In this document: piece by piece, positions 25,058 to 33,820 of the stretch
Layout: every line of letters begins with the position of its first letter
Position numbering within the stretch: position 1 is the first letter of the stretch
Assembly: GCF_013378445.1 (NCBI RefSeq)
Contig: NZ_JABXYK010000004.1
Span: 310,001-374,000 of the forward strand
Direction: 5' to 3'
Length of the DNA: 64,000 nt
Source: Mycoplana rhizolycopersici
GTDB taxonomy: Bacteria > Pseudomonadota > Alphaproteobacteria > Rhizobiales > Rhizobiaceae
Translations under genes and position numbers: made by a program
The notes under the pieces: generated by a model
The model's input: only the letters and a program-made list of their open reading frames with translations
Databases searched by the model: none
Told to the model about the DNA's origin: nothing

Positions 25058-26234
25058 TACCCGGGGGAAGGGCCCGTTCATAGATAGCCGAAAGGCGCTT
25101 TACGAAGATCGGCACGGAATATTCCTGTTCCTGCCGCAGGCGCCCGGCAGCACCGATCGCCGTTGCGCGGTCCGGAAATTCGAGCAGGCTGGATATCTGT
25201 TCGGCGAGCGCCGGCGCGTCGCCGGGCGGCAGCAGGATGCCGGATACCCCATCCTCCACGATCGCAAGAGGTCCGCCCGCCTTAACGGAAACGACCGGCG
25301 TTCCCACGGACATGGCTTCTAGCAGGACCAGCCCGAAGGGTTCCGGCGTGATGGATGTATGGCAGAAGACGTCAAGGCCATCCATCAGGTCTACCATGCT
25401 GTCCAGCCGGTAGCGCCAGCCGAGGAAGTGTAGCCTCTCGCCAAGGCCGAGCGCGGCGGCCTTGCGCTTCAATTCGCGTTCATACCCTTCGAGGCCTGGC
25501 GGCGAGCCACCGCTGACGACGAAGATTGCCTTGGGATGCCGCGCAGCCACAAGTGCGCAGGCGTCCAGAAAGACGTGGCAGCCCTTCCATGGGTCAAGAC
25601 GGGCGGCAAAGCCGACGATCGGTGTGTCGACGCCTACACCGAGATCGGCTCGCAAATGGCCCGGCTGAAGAGATTTCCGGAAGGCCTCGCCATCCAGCGC
25701 GTCGGGCATCACGACGACCTGTCGCGGCCAGAGGCCGTAGAGCGCATCGACGCACGGGTCAGACATGGCCAGAATGATCGTCGAAAGGCGGCGCACCATG
25801 GCGGCAAACAGCGGCGTCAGGACCGGAACGGACGGAGCCATTTCCCGGACATGCCAAATGTGAGGCTTACCCGCGAGTTTTGCCGCCCAAGCTCCGTAGA
25901 GGCAGTAGAGGGAATTGGAGTGGACCAGATCCGGTTCGATCTGACGGATCTTCCCTTTCAGGCGCATAACGGTCGGAAGGAATTTCAGCAGGTAGCCGAG
26001 TTGATAGCTGACGGACGGCAGCGTCCGCAGCTGCTGCATCGGCAGGAAATGAACCTCGGCGCCGGCCGCACGCAGACGTTCCACAATCGGGCCGTCGCAG
26101 GGCAGGATGACCGAGCTGCGTTGGCCGGTCGATCGCATGGCTTCCAGCGTGCGGGCGAGGGCGATGTCGGAGCCGCCGACCTCGGAGTTGGGGTGAACGT
26201 AGAGCACATGCCGGGTGCCAGAGGGAGTTTTCAT
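25041..26234 (-). CDS. Glycosyltransferase family 4
   Basis: 397 residues, GT-B fold. HPNSEVGGSDIALARTLEAM is the classic N-terminal Gly-rich loop. VGFAARLDPWKGCHVFLDA begins the donor domain. PEPFGLVLLEAMSVGTPVVS is the E-x7-E retaining motif. The final codons (N-T-K-S-R-stop) lie in the right inverted repeat of the inserted element. The start codon overlaps the stop of the upstream polymerase gene by 4 bases, so the two are one unit. Confidence 0.9.
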   Translation of the reverse strand: MKTPSGTRHVLYVHPNSEVGGSDIALARTLEAMRSTGQRSSVILPCDGPIVERLRAAGAEVHFLPMQQLRTLPSVSYQLGYLLKFLPTVMRLKGKIRQIEPDLVHSNSLYCLYGAWAAKLAGKPHIWHVREMAPSVPVLTPLFAAMVRRLSTIILAMSDPCVDALYGLWPRQVVVMPDALDGEAFRKSLQPGHLRADLGVGVDTPIVGFAARLDPWKGCHVFLDACALVAARHPKAIFVVSGGSPPGLEGYERELKRKAAALGLGERLHFLGWRYRLDSMVDLMDGLDVFCHTSITPEPFGLVLLEAMSVGTPVVSVKAGGPLAIVEDGVSGILLPPGDAPALAEQISSLLEFPDRATAIGAAGRLRQEQEYSVPIFVKRLSAIYERALPPGNTKSR

Positions 26235-27736
26235 CTGGCGCTTCTTGGCGCAAGCAGACTACGGACCGGGCTGTCGCCGACGACGGAGATGCGTCGCGCG
26301 GCCATGACCAGGCCCAGGACAATCCAGAGCAGCTTCAATAATTTTGCATGGCCGAAAAGACTGCAAACCAGAAACGCCAGCAGGCTGGCCTCCAGGGTGA
26401 TGGCGAGCAGGCGCAGTCGCGGCGGGCCGGTTTTCTCCATTCTCCAGAGCTCGCGGAACGCTGCGAAGAAAACCATGGAGAAAAGAACCAGTCCAACTGC
26501 CCCGTATTCGACCAGAATCTCAAGTTCGAGGTTGTGCGCGCCGATATTGGAGACCAGTTCCCGTCCTTCGTTGACGGCAAGTTCCATATCGTCGATCCAG
26601 GCCTGAAGACGGATATCGTCTGGCAGATGCTCGCGCACGTCGTCGTAGAACTTGAAGCCGAAAGCCTTGTATCCATGCCCCAATACCGGGCTATCGAGCC
26701 AGATATCGGCGGCGCGGGTAACGAGCAGGCTTCGCAGCGGCGTGCTGCCCTCGCTGAGATACTTCTGGGAAAACATTCGGTCGAGAAAACCGGGCGGAAG
26801 GTAGATCAGAAGCCCCACCAGCATGGTCGTTCCAGCGGCAAGCGCGAGTCGAAGCGGTATTACGCCACGGACAAACAGGAACAGGCCCGCGATCCCGAGC
26901 CCGAAGAAGCCGGTGCGTGTGTAGCTCAATGTCAATGCAATCATCTGCAGGAGCCCGAAGGCTGCGACGACGGAGCGGGTCCAGAAGTCTGTCCAGCGCT
27001 GCCAGGCGTAGAGAATGAGCGGCATCGACATGGCGATCGAATAGGAAAGCCAGTTGGCGTCGCCGATGCCGCCAGTGATGCGCTTGATGATGACGCCGTC
27101 GAGTGACTCGCTGTCGATCACGCCGCCGAGCGCGCCGAGTGCGAGACGTGGGTCATCGGATTCGATTGCGAGCGAAGGCAGGAAGTGTTCCATCAGGCCG
27201 ATGATCCCCGTGAGGGCCATGGCGGCGGACAGGATCATTATCGTCGCATCGAGAGCCCGCTGCGACTGGCCCGCGATCGTGGCAGAGAGCGCAGTCAACA
27301 ATATCGTCAAAAGCAACCGGCTCGTTCCTTCCAGCATCCCCGTTTCGGGATAGCGCACTGCAAGATCCCAGCCGACGACGAGGGCAAGGAAAAGGAAGAT
27401 CGGCTTGTAGATCGCAGATGCGGTCAGCCTCCAGCCAGCGAACACCATGTGGAGGATGACGGAGCCGAGGGCGATGGCTCCGTAGATCTTGGACAGGCTG
27501 CTCGGCAGGCCGAGGATATGGCTGCTGCCGATGACCTGAAGGGATGTATTGGCGAAGATCAGCACCGCAAGCGCGACGAGAGGCTGTGAAATGCTCACGA
27601 AAACGCCGATGAGGCCGAGTACGGCAAGCAATCCCTTGAAGGGCCCAAGCGAGAGGATCGCCGCAATCCCGAGGCCGAGGCAAAGGATGGCGTATGATGC
27701 TGACCAGGAACGAAGGCCGATTGCTTGCGGTTTCAC
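26231..27736 (-). CDS. O-antigen polymerase/ligase-like membrane protein (Wzy-like)
   Basis: About 501 residues from a GTG start behind GGAG at 7-base spacing. The frame is open 405 bases further upstream, but that part lacks hydrophobic or family features. It contains about eleven hydrophobic helices and a large periplasmic loop near residues 330-420, with GYKAFGFKFYDD and the conserved GAHNLELEILVEYG, where H-N-x2-L-E is the Wzy_C/O-antigen ligase signature. It polymerises repeat units, or ligates chains, in the periplasm. Together with Wzx, export and chain-length proteins it completes a Wzy-dependent pathway. Confidence 0.88.
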   Translation of the reverse strand: MKPQAIGLRSWSASYAILCLGLGIAAILSLGPFKGLLAVLGLIGVFVSISQPLVALAVLIFANTSLQVIGSSHILGLPSSLSKIYGAIALGSVILHMVFAGWRLTASAIYKPIFLFLALVVGWDLAVRYPETGMLEGTSRLLLTILLTALSATIAGQSQRALDATIMILSAAMALTGIIGLMEHFLPSLAIESDDPRLALGALGGVIDSESLDGVIIKRITGGIGDANWLSYSIAMSMPLILYAWQRWTDFWTRSVVAAFGLLQMIALTLSYTRTGFFGLGIAGLFLFVRGVIPLRLALAAGTTMLVGLLIYLPPGFLDRMFSQKYLSEGSTPLRSLLVTRAADIWLDSPVLGHGYKAFGFKFYDDVREHLPDDIRLQAWIDDMELAVNEGRELVSNIGAHNLELEILVEYGAVGLVLFSMVFFAAFRELWRMEKTGPPRLRLLAITLEASLLAFLVCSLFGHAKLLKLLWIVLGLVMAARRISVVGDSPVRSLLAPRSAR

Positions 27737-28251
27737 ATCAGCGCTCCGCTCACAACTCCGGGCGCGGTGGCGTCCTCGTGGCAAGACTATATGAAGAGTG
27801 CCAACATTACTGCAAGTAACATTTGAATACTGCGCGCATGGCGTTTCGGTGGACGGAATAGCGTTGAAATCGCTGGTCGCGATCTGCAAGCTCTCTGTCA
27901 AGAGTGCATTCGATCGATCGTTTTTGCCGGACGGCTTGACCTGCAGCGCAATCCGTTCGACAGTTCGTGCGGCAGGGCGCAAGGCGCATCTGCAAAGACG
28001 CGTCACCGGCGACATGACCCGGCTTGATCGTAGCCTCCCGGGTGAGGCGTCAAAGGCCGGGTTTGGGCCAATTCGATAGCAGAATGCCGACAGGGTTGAT
28101 TTCAGAAGCTTGAGTTTCGGTGGGCCGGACCGCGGCGGCACCGTTGTGCGTATCGAAGTCTTTGCATTCGGGGACGGGGATCCAGATCACGTGATGGCGA
28201 AATTAAAGCCTGGTCGGGTGACAATGCGCTGAGGCGACTGAAGGAGGCGTA
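27737..28251. promoter_or_regulatory. 515-base divergent control region of the polymerase and export operons
   Basis: There is no credible gene here: the small open frames lack ribosome sites. It contains the palindrome TTACT-GCA-AGTAA (27807-27819) in an AT-rich stretch (27790-27830), a likely operator or promoter site. It must hold the promoters for the minus-strand polymerase unit and the plus-strand export unit. Confidence 0.45.
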
Positions 28252-29502
28252 GTGAGCCGTCTGTCGCAAGTTTTTTGCCATATGTTTCTTGTGTTCGCGG
28301 TCCTCGCGAATGCGCCGTCGCGCGCCCAGGACATCGCCCAGGATATAGAGCCGCTCCCGATTGGAGAAGGCGATCGCGTGAGGCTCAAGGTCTTCGGCCA
28401 ACCGGACCTGTCCGACGTCTTCGAGATCGGCCGCGGCGGCCAGTTGTCGCTGCCGGGACTTGGAACTGCTACCGGCCTGCACGACCTGGAGCAGGCCCGC
28501 AAAGAGGTCGGTGCGCTCATCGATCGGAAGTTCGGGCTTCCCGATACGGCTTTCTCCCTGACGATCGATCGGCTGCGGCCGGTCATCGTCGGCGGCAACG
28601 TTTCCCGACCCGGCGAGATCGCCTTCACGCCGGGCATGCGTGTGGCGCACGCGCTGGCGCTCGCAGGCCAGGGGCGGCGCGCAAACGACGACGTCTCGAT
28701 AGAGCTGCAGATCAACGAGGGTAGGGAGCGCCTGATCAGCGCGAAGGCCAGGCTTGCGCGCGCGCTCGTCAAGGAGCAGCGGCTGGTCGCCGAGATGCGG
28801 CGCTCGCAGGCGGTCGATTTGCCCGCGGAGGCGAAGGAACTGATCGGCGAGAAAGAGGCGGGGCTGCTGTTTGCGACCGAGCGGCGCACGCTGGCCGCGC
28901 GGCTTGAAAATCGTGCGATCGCACTTCGGCGGATCGACGCATCTGCGCAGATCAATCGCGAGGATATCAGCTCGCAGGAGGCCGTGTCGCAATCCCTGCG
29001 AACGCAACTGGAACTGGTCCAAGGCGATCTGAAGCGCCTGGAGCCCCTCTTTGCCGACGGCAGCATAACCTCCAGCCGGATTCTCGAGCTTCGCCGCGAC
29101 TATGTCGAGATACAGGGACAGGTAGGTCAGACGGTTGCCTCGCTGGCCCAGGCGAGGGCGCGCCAGGCCGTGCTTTCCGAGGAAAGTGCCGCATACGATC
29201 TTCAGCTTCGCCTCGAGCTTCTGGGCGACGTCGCCGGCGTCCAGTTCGAGATTCTCGATGCGAGGGCCTCGATCAAGACCATATCGAGCTCGCTCGAGGC
29301 GGCGGGGGCGGAATTGCCCAGCGCCGATGTGGCGACACCATCTTCCTGCCGGCTTACGCTGTTGCGGGACACAGGAGCATCCACGCCGACCTTGATGTCC
29401 GCCGACCCGCTGACCAGGCTGGAACCCGGCGATCTTGTCTTCGTCGGACGGTCCAGCACTAAATGCCCGACATTGGCAGAGGTGCGGGGAGCGGTTCAAT
29501 GA
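28252..29502 (+). CDS. Polysaccharide export outer-membrane protein, OPX family
   Basis: 416 residues from a GTG start behind AAGGAGG. A signal peptide of about 26 residues has a cleavage site at SRAQ. No lipobox Cys follows, so this is not a Wza-type lipoprotein. The poly-export domain begins IGEGDRVRLKVFGQPDLS, and the SLBB-like strand is VIVGGNVSRPGEIAFTPG. A long coiled-coil-rich stretch (about 150-340) follows, as in ExoF-like rhizobial proteins, which are about this length. It overlaps the chain-length gene by 4 bases. It forms the outer-membrane or periplasmic part of the export channel. Confidence 0.88.
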   Translation: MSRLSQVFCHMFLVFAVLANAPSRAQDIAQDIEPLPIGEGDRVRLKVFGQPDLSDVFEIGRGGQLSLPGLGTATGLHDLEQARKEVGALIDRKFGLPDTAFSLTIDRLRPVIVGGNVSRPGEIAFTPGMRVAHALALAGQGRRANDDVSIELQINEGRERLISAKARLARALVKEQRLVAEMRRSQAVDLPAEAKELIGEKEAGLLFATERRTLAARLENRAIALRRIDASAQINREDISSQEAVSQSLRTQLELVQGDLKRLEPLFADGSITSSRILELRRDYVEIQGQVGQTVASLAQARARQAVLSEESAAYDLQLRLELLGDVAGVQFEILDARASIKTISSSLEAAGAELPSADVATPSSCRLTLLRDTGASTPTLMSADPLTRLEPGDLVFVGRSSTKCPTLAEVRGAVQ

Positions 29503-31154
29503 ACCAGTACCGCGCCAGCGAGATTGGCCGGCGGGCCGAAACGGACGGTTCCCGGACGGCGCCACATGAAGACGGTCGCATGGGCACCAATGCCCGTTCA
29601 AGCGTCATATGGACCCCGCCGGATGTGCTCAAGCTGTTGACCGCGCTGGCCCACAACTGGATATGGATCGCCATTGCGCCGGTGATCGCGGTGCTGGCCA
29701 GCATCGTCTACCTGTTATTGATCAACCCCAGCTACGACGTGGGCGCGCAACTGATGCTTCGCTTCGGCAACGAACTGTCGGCGCCGCCGACCGTCTCGAC
29801 GCAGACGACGCAGCAGGTCATTCCGATCTCCAAGCGTATCGAGGACATCACTGCCGAGGTTCAGATCATGAAGGATCCTGGCATCGTCCGAGAGGTGGTC
29901 GAGGGGCTGGGGGAGGATTTCTTCTATGGGGAAGACCCGGCGGTTACCTTCGTCCAGAAGGTCAAGCGGTTCGTCAAGCATACGGTCAACTATGTCAAGG
30001 AGCAGGTTCGCGGCGTTTTCGTGAGAATCGGCATCCTGCCAGAGTTGAGCAAGCTCGAGATGGTCACCGTCGCCCTGCAGCGCTATCTGTCGATTTCCCA
30101 CGTTACGCGTTCAGACGTCATCGAGTTGCAGTTGTCCTATCCCGATCCGCGAGGAGGAGAGGAACTGCTGCGCCGCTTCATCGCTACCTATATGGCCAAG
30201 CGGGAGGATATCTATACCGACGACCGTGTTCCGCACTTCTTTGCAAGCGAGCTTGCAAAGCTGGACAAGGCGCTGCTGGTTGCGGAAGACAGCTACAGCG
30301 CGGAACGACAGAAACTGTCGGCCTGGTCGATTGACGACCAGAGGAGCCTTGCGGTCCAGCGGCGCGAACAGCTGACGCGCGCGCTGCAGGACGCAGGATC
30401 GACCGTCGAGGCGGCCAATGCCCGCATCGGAGAGATCGATCGGCAGCTTGCGGCTTTGCCCGAACGGATACCCTCCTCCACCTCCCAACGACCGAACGCG
30501 TTGCGCGAGGCTCTGGAACTGAAGCAGTTCGATATCAGGTTGCAGGTCCAATCGGAGAGCCGGCGTGCGGGACCGCGCTCGCCCCAGGTCGAAGGATTGT
30601 CGGAGCAGATCAAGGATCTCGACGCCTATCTTTCGGGACAACCCGCGCGCGTCCCGGGCGAGGCGGTGACGGTGCCGAATCCGCTACGCGAGGCTCTTCT
30701 CAAGGATCGTGCCGATGCCCTTCTCCAATCGGCTTCGACGGAGCGAAAGGCTGCTTCCCTCTCGCGCGATCTGGCAAAAGCGGAAGACGAGCTGAAGGCA
30801 ATCGAGGAAGCGGCCTTGTTGCTCAGCCGGAAGCTGCGCGACGTCGAACGCCTCCGCCTGACACAGCAGCGGTTCCAGCAGGGTAGCGACGATGCGCGCA
30901 TCGCGCAGGAGATCGCAGCCGCGCAGATCTCCAACGTTGTCGTCATCGCAGAGCCTCAGGCTGGCGTCACGCCGGCGTCGTCCCGGATGCGGCTGCTGAT
31001 GCTGGCGGCCGGTCTTTCCTTGCTTGCCACCTGCGGCGTCATCCTGCTGCTCGATGCACTGAGACCAAAGGTGAGAAGCGATCAGGATGTCGCCGGCCTC
31101 GTGGACGGCCGCACGATTGTCCGGGCGATCGGAGAGCGCGGAGCCGGTCGATGA
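29499..31154 (+). CDS. Polysaccharide chain-length/co-polymerase protein (Wzz/GumC-like)
   Basis: 551 residues. A cytoplasmic N-terminus is followed by a first membrane helix near residues 52-74 (IAIAPVIAVLASIVYLLL). A large periplasmic domain rich in coiled coil lies between about 230 and 470, and the second helix is at about 488-510 (LLMLAAGLSLLATCGVIL). Wzz-domain strands such as YDVGAQLMLRFG follow helix 1. The Tyr-kinase part is a separate downstream protein, coupled by ATGA overlap, as in Gram-positive-style split systems. It sets chain length and links the polymerase to export. Confidence 0.88.
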   Translation: MNQYRASEIGRRAETDGSRTAPHEDGRMGTNARSSVIWTPPDVLKLLTALAHNWIWIAIAPVIAVLASIVYLLLINPSYDVGAQLMLRFGNELSAPPTVSTQTTQQVIPISKRIEDITAEVQIMKDPGIVREVVEGLGEDFFYGEDPAVTFVQKVKRFVKHTVNYVKEQVRGVFVRIGILPELSKLEMVTVALQRYLSISHVTRSDVIELQLSYPDPRGGEELLRRFIATYMAKREDIYTDDRVPHFFASELAKLDKALLVAEDSYSAERQKLSAWSIDDQRSLAVQRREQLTRALQDAGSTVEAANARIGEIDRQLAALPERIPSSTSQRPNALREALELKQFDIRLQVQSESRRAGPRSPQVEGLSEQIKDLDAYLSGQPARVPGEAVTVPNPLREALLKDRADALLQSASTERKAASLSRDLAKAEDELKAIEEAALLLSRKLRDVERLRLTQQRFQQGSDDARIAQEIAAAQISNVVVIAEPQAGVTPASSRMRLLMLAAGLSLLATCGVILLLDALRPKVRSDQDVAGLVDGRTIVRAIGERGAGR

Positions 31155-31780
31155 CGCCGTTCGTCCGTTCCGAGTTGATCGTCAACGACGCGGCGAGGCT
31201 GCTTGCTGATCTGGGACGAGGCGAGGGCAGGCGCAGCTTTCTCGTAACAGGCTGCATGGGCGGAGAAGGCACGACGACGTTGGCAATCGCGTTGGCGCGT
31301 GCCGCCAGAAAGCTCGACGGCACCAAGGCCCTCCTGATCGATGCCGATCTGGCAACATCCGGCTTGAGCCGCTTGGCCAATTCAGCGAACAGAACTGGCA
31401 TGAGGCAGCTTCCGGAAAAGCCGGATCTCTATCCGCATGCGGTGCTCCAGGTCGGAAGCGATCTCGATATACTGCCAGCCGGCAGCGAGCCGGGTGCCGG
31501 TATGAGCGAACTGGTGGCCGCCGGCGCGCTTGAGACATTGCTGTCGGCAGCGTTCAGGGATTACCGCTATGTTTTCTGGGACACCCATGCCCTCGGTCGC
31601 TCCGCCGATACGGGCCTGTTGATGACCGTCGTTCCGGGGGTCATTCTCGTCACGGAATCGGACGTGACACGGATGGACCAGCTGAGCAGTCGCTTGGCCG
31701 AGATCGCGAATGCGCGCGCGCATGCTGTCGCGGTGCTCCGCAACCGGGCAGGGCGTCGGCCCTTCAGTGCGGGCCCATAG
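31151..31780 (+). CDS. BY-kinase/ParA-like ATPase partner of the chain-length protein, lacking the Walker A Lys
   Basis: 209 residues. FLVTGCMGGEGTTTLAIALA occupies the Walker A position, but the conserved Lys is Thr41. The Walker A' motif ALLIDADLATS is intact (Asp64, Asp66), and a Walker B-like YVFWDTHALG follows. There is no Tyr-rich C-terminal tail. It is normally the cytoplasmic tyrosine kinase that phosphorylates itself and controls chain length. The missing Lys and tail suggest reduced or absent kinase activity. Its 3' end overlaps the convergent rfbG by 17 bases. Confidence 0.82.
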   Translation: MTPFVRSELIVNDAARLLADLGRGEGRRSFLVTGCMGGEGTTTLAIALARAARKLDGTKALLIDADLATSGLSRLANSANRTGMRQLPEKPDLYPHAVLQVGSDLDILPAGSEPGAGMSELVAAGALETLLSAAFRDYRYVFWDTHALGRSADTGLLMTVVPGVILVTESDVTRMDQLSSRLAEIANARAHAVAVLRNRAGRRPFSAGP

Positions 31781-32888
31781 GCTCAGAAGCACGGAGCGCC
31801 AGGACGGGGCTCGATTGCCGGTAGCTCTCTAGTTGCTCCATCGAGAAGCGTCGCATGTCGGTGCCTCGCTCAAACCAGGCGCGGTACCAGTCGGCCGTCC
31901 TGGCGACCGCCTCGTGGGTGTTCCAGCCTGGCCTCCAGGATAGCTCCTTCAGCGCGAGGCCTGAATCCACCCGCAACGTCGTGGCCTCTCCCCCAGTCTT
32001 CTCCCTGATGAGGAGGCGGGTCCGGTGCGACGGCATTGCGTCGAGGAACATGGTGGCGATCTGCGCCACGTCCGGCGGCGCCATTTCGTTCGGGCCGAAG
32101 TTTACCGCCGCAGGGGATGAAGCGGGGGCGTCGATCAGAGCGCCGGCGAGGCAGAGGTATCCGCCAATGGGTTCGAGAACGTGCTGCCACGGCCTGATCG
32201 CGCCCGGTTGGCGAATTTCCTGATCGCGCCCGTCGGCGATCGCGCGGACGAGATCCGGAATGAGACGGTCCGCCGCCCAATCGCCTCCACCGATGACGTT
32301 TCCGGCACGGGCTGCGGCAATCGCCGGCCGGTTCGGGGATTGAGCGCCTTCGTGAAACGCCTCGGATTGGTAGGCCATTGTCACGATCTCTGCTGCGGCC
32401 TTGCTTGCGCCATAGGGTTCGTGCCCGCCAAGTGCGTCGGTTTCGCGGAACCGCCTTGCCGCGCCGTTGTTGTGGTAGACCTTGTCGCTGGTCACAACGA
32501 CCACCGCCCGTACGGACGGAACCTTACGCGCGGCTTCCAGCACCGACACCGTGCCGAGCACGTTCGCTGCGAACGTCGCGTAGGGCTGCTTGAAGCCCTG
32601 TCGGACGATTGGCTGCGCGGCGAGATGGAATATGACGCTTGGCCGGGCGGCGGTGATGACCGACAGCACCGCCTCGGCGTCCACGATGTCGCCACGCTCG
32701 TCGGTCAGTTCACCGCCAAGCGCCATCAGTTCGAATGCGCCCGGCGCCGTCGGAACGCGGTCGCTGAAGCCGGTGACCTTTGCCCGCATCGCCAGCAGCC
32801 AGAGACAAAGCCAGGAGCCCTTGAAGCCCGTGTGTCCGGTGACGAGGACGGATCGGTCGCGAAACAACTGCTCGATGGTCTGGCCCAT
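31764..32888 (-). CDS. rfbG: CDP-glucose 4,6-dehydratase
   Basis: 374 residues, usual RfbG length. SVLVTGHTGFKGSWLCLWL is diagnostic: the G-H-T-G-F-K-G-S-W loop is specific to CDP-glucose 4,6-dehydratases. HLAAQPIVRQGF and VVVVTSDKVYHNN (Thr-Ser-Asp-Lys instead of the usual Thr-Asp-Glu) also fit RfbG. Catalytic Tyr-Lys is in PYGASKAAAE. It converts CDP-glucose to CDP-4-keto-6-deoxyglucose. It stands two bases behind an SDR that follows rfbF, so three genes form one minus-strand operon. Confidence 0.93.
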   Translation of the reverse strand: MGQTIEQLFRDRSVLVTGHTGFKGSWLCLWLLAMRAKVTGFSDRVPTAPGAFELMALGGELTDERGDIVDAEAVLSVITAARPSVIFHLAAQPIVRQGFKQPYATFAANVLGTVSVLEAARKVPSVRAVVVVTSDKVYHNNGAARRFRETDALGGHEPYGASKAAAEIVTMAYQSEAFHEGAQSPNRPAIAAARAGNVIGGGDWAADRLIPDLVRAIADGRDQEIRQPGAIRPWQHVLEPIGGYLCLAGALIDAPASSPAAVNFGPNEMAPPDVAQIATMFLDAMPSHRTRLLIREKTGGEATTLRVDSGLALKELSWRPGWNTHEAVARTADWYRAWFERGTDMRRFSMEQLESYRQSSPVLALRASEPMGPH

Positions 32889-32890
32889 GC

Positions 32891-33820
32891 CTATTCCGCC
32901 TCCATCTCCTTCTTGATCCTCAACAGTCCTTCCTTCATCGATATCTTCTGACGCCAGCCGAGCGTTTCCCTTAGGCGGGCGGAACTGGAGAACCGCCGCG
33001 ATGTTTCGCCGGGCGCGTCGTCTGAAATTTCGGGTTCGATGTCCTCTCTGCCGAACACGTCGAGCGTCAGCCGCGCAATCGCACGCGTGGTCATCGCCGG
33101 CTCGCCGGACACGTTAAACGCTTCGCCCCGTAAGCCCGGCTCGGCGGCATGTTCCGCCAGCAGTCGAAGGGCGGCAATACAATCGTCGATATGAAGAAGG
33201 CTGCGAACCGCGCGGCCACCACCACGAAGGCGCGGGGCGCGGGCGTTGCGGATCGCCTCGAGCGTGCCGGGAACGATGCGCGCGTGATTTTCGTCGCCGT
33301 AACCATAGACGTTGCCCAGGCGCGCAACGACGACCGGCAGGCCGAATTGCGCGTAGGCGCGTGCCGCGACGTCCGCCATCAGCTTCGAGGTTTCGTAAGG
33401 TCCGAGCGCATTGAGAGGATGGGCTTCAGTCGCCGGGGTGTTGCCGGTTTCGCCGTAGAGAGCGTCGGTGGAGGCCACCACGGTTCTGGGCGAGGTCGGC
33501 ATGTTGCGCACGGCCTCCAGCAACTGCCACGTCTGTCGGGCATTCGTTTCAAAGGCGAGAAGCGGGTTTTCCTGCGCTTGGCCTACCTGGCTCATGCCGG
33601 CGAGATGAAACAGCGTTTCCGGCCGGCACGTCCTTGCGACTTCGGCGATGTCGTGTTCGATGACGACCTCGACGAGAGGTTGAGCATCGAGGCCGAGCTT
33701 CTTGAACAGTGTCGAGGGCGGCCGGCGCATCTGGGCAACAATGCGATGGCCGTCATTGGCAAGAGCCTTCGTCAGCCAACTGCCGACAAAGCCCGATGCA
33801 CCGGTGACGAGCACGCTCAT
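32891..33820 (-). CDS. NAD-dependent epimerase/reductase for a CDP-sugar
   Basis: A 309-residue extended SDR. VLVTGASGFVGSWL begins the cofactor site, FHLAGMSQVGQA is the substrate loop, ASTDALYG is the Ser/Thr region, and GPYETSKLMAD carries Tyr-x3-Lys. It lies between rfbF and rfbG, overlapping rfbF by 4 bases, so it very likely acts on CDP-4-keto-6-deoxyglucose as a 4-reductase or epimerase. There is no ddhC-type deoxygenase nearby, which argues for a 6-deoxy rather than a 3,6-dideoxy sugar product (inference). Confidence 0.85.
   Translation of the reverse strand: MSVLVTGASGFVGSWLTKALANDGHRIVAQMRRPPSTLFKKLGLDAQPLVEVVIEHDIAEVARTCRPETLFHLAGMSQVGQAQENPLLAFETNARQTWQLLEAVRNMPTSPRTVVASTDALYGETGNTPATEAHPLNALGPYETSKLMADVAARAYAQFGLPVVVARLGNVYGYGDENHARIVPGTLEAIRNARAPRLRGGGRAVRSLLHIDDCIAALRLLAEHAAEPGLRGEAFNVSGEPAMTTRAIARLTLDVFGREDIEPEISDDAPGETSRRFSSSARLRETLGWRQKISMKEGLLRIKKEMEAE

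Noticed and set aside
24797-25081. A 94-residue minus-strand frame covering the inverted-repeat element
   Set aside because: It consists of the element plus flanks, lacks a ribosome site and any transposase motif.
27798-28079. A 93-residue plus-strand frame in the polymerase/export spacer
   Set aside because: No ribosome site and no similarity recognised. The region is more plausibly regulatory.
27737-28141. The 135-codon upstream extension of the polymerase frame as a real N-terminus
   Set aside because: It has no hydrophobic or family features, and a good GTG start with GGAG lies at 27736.
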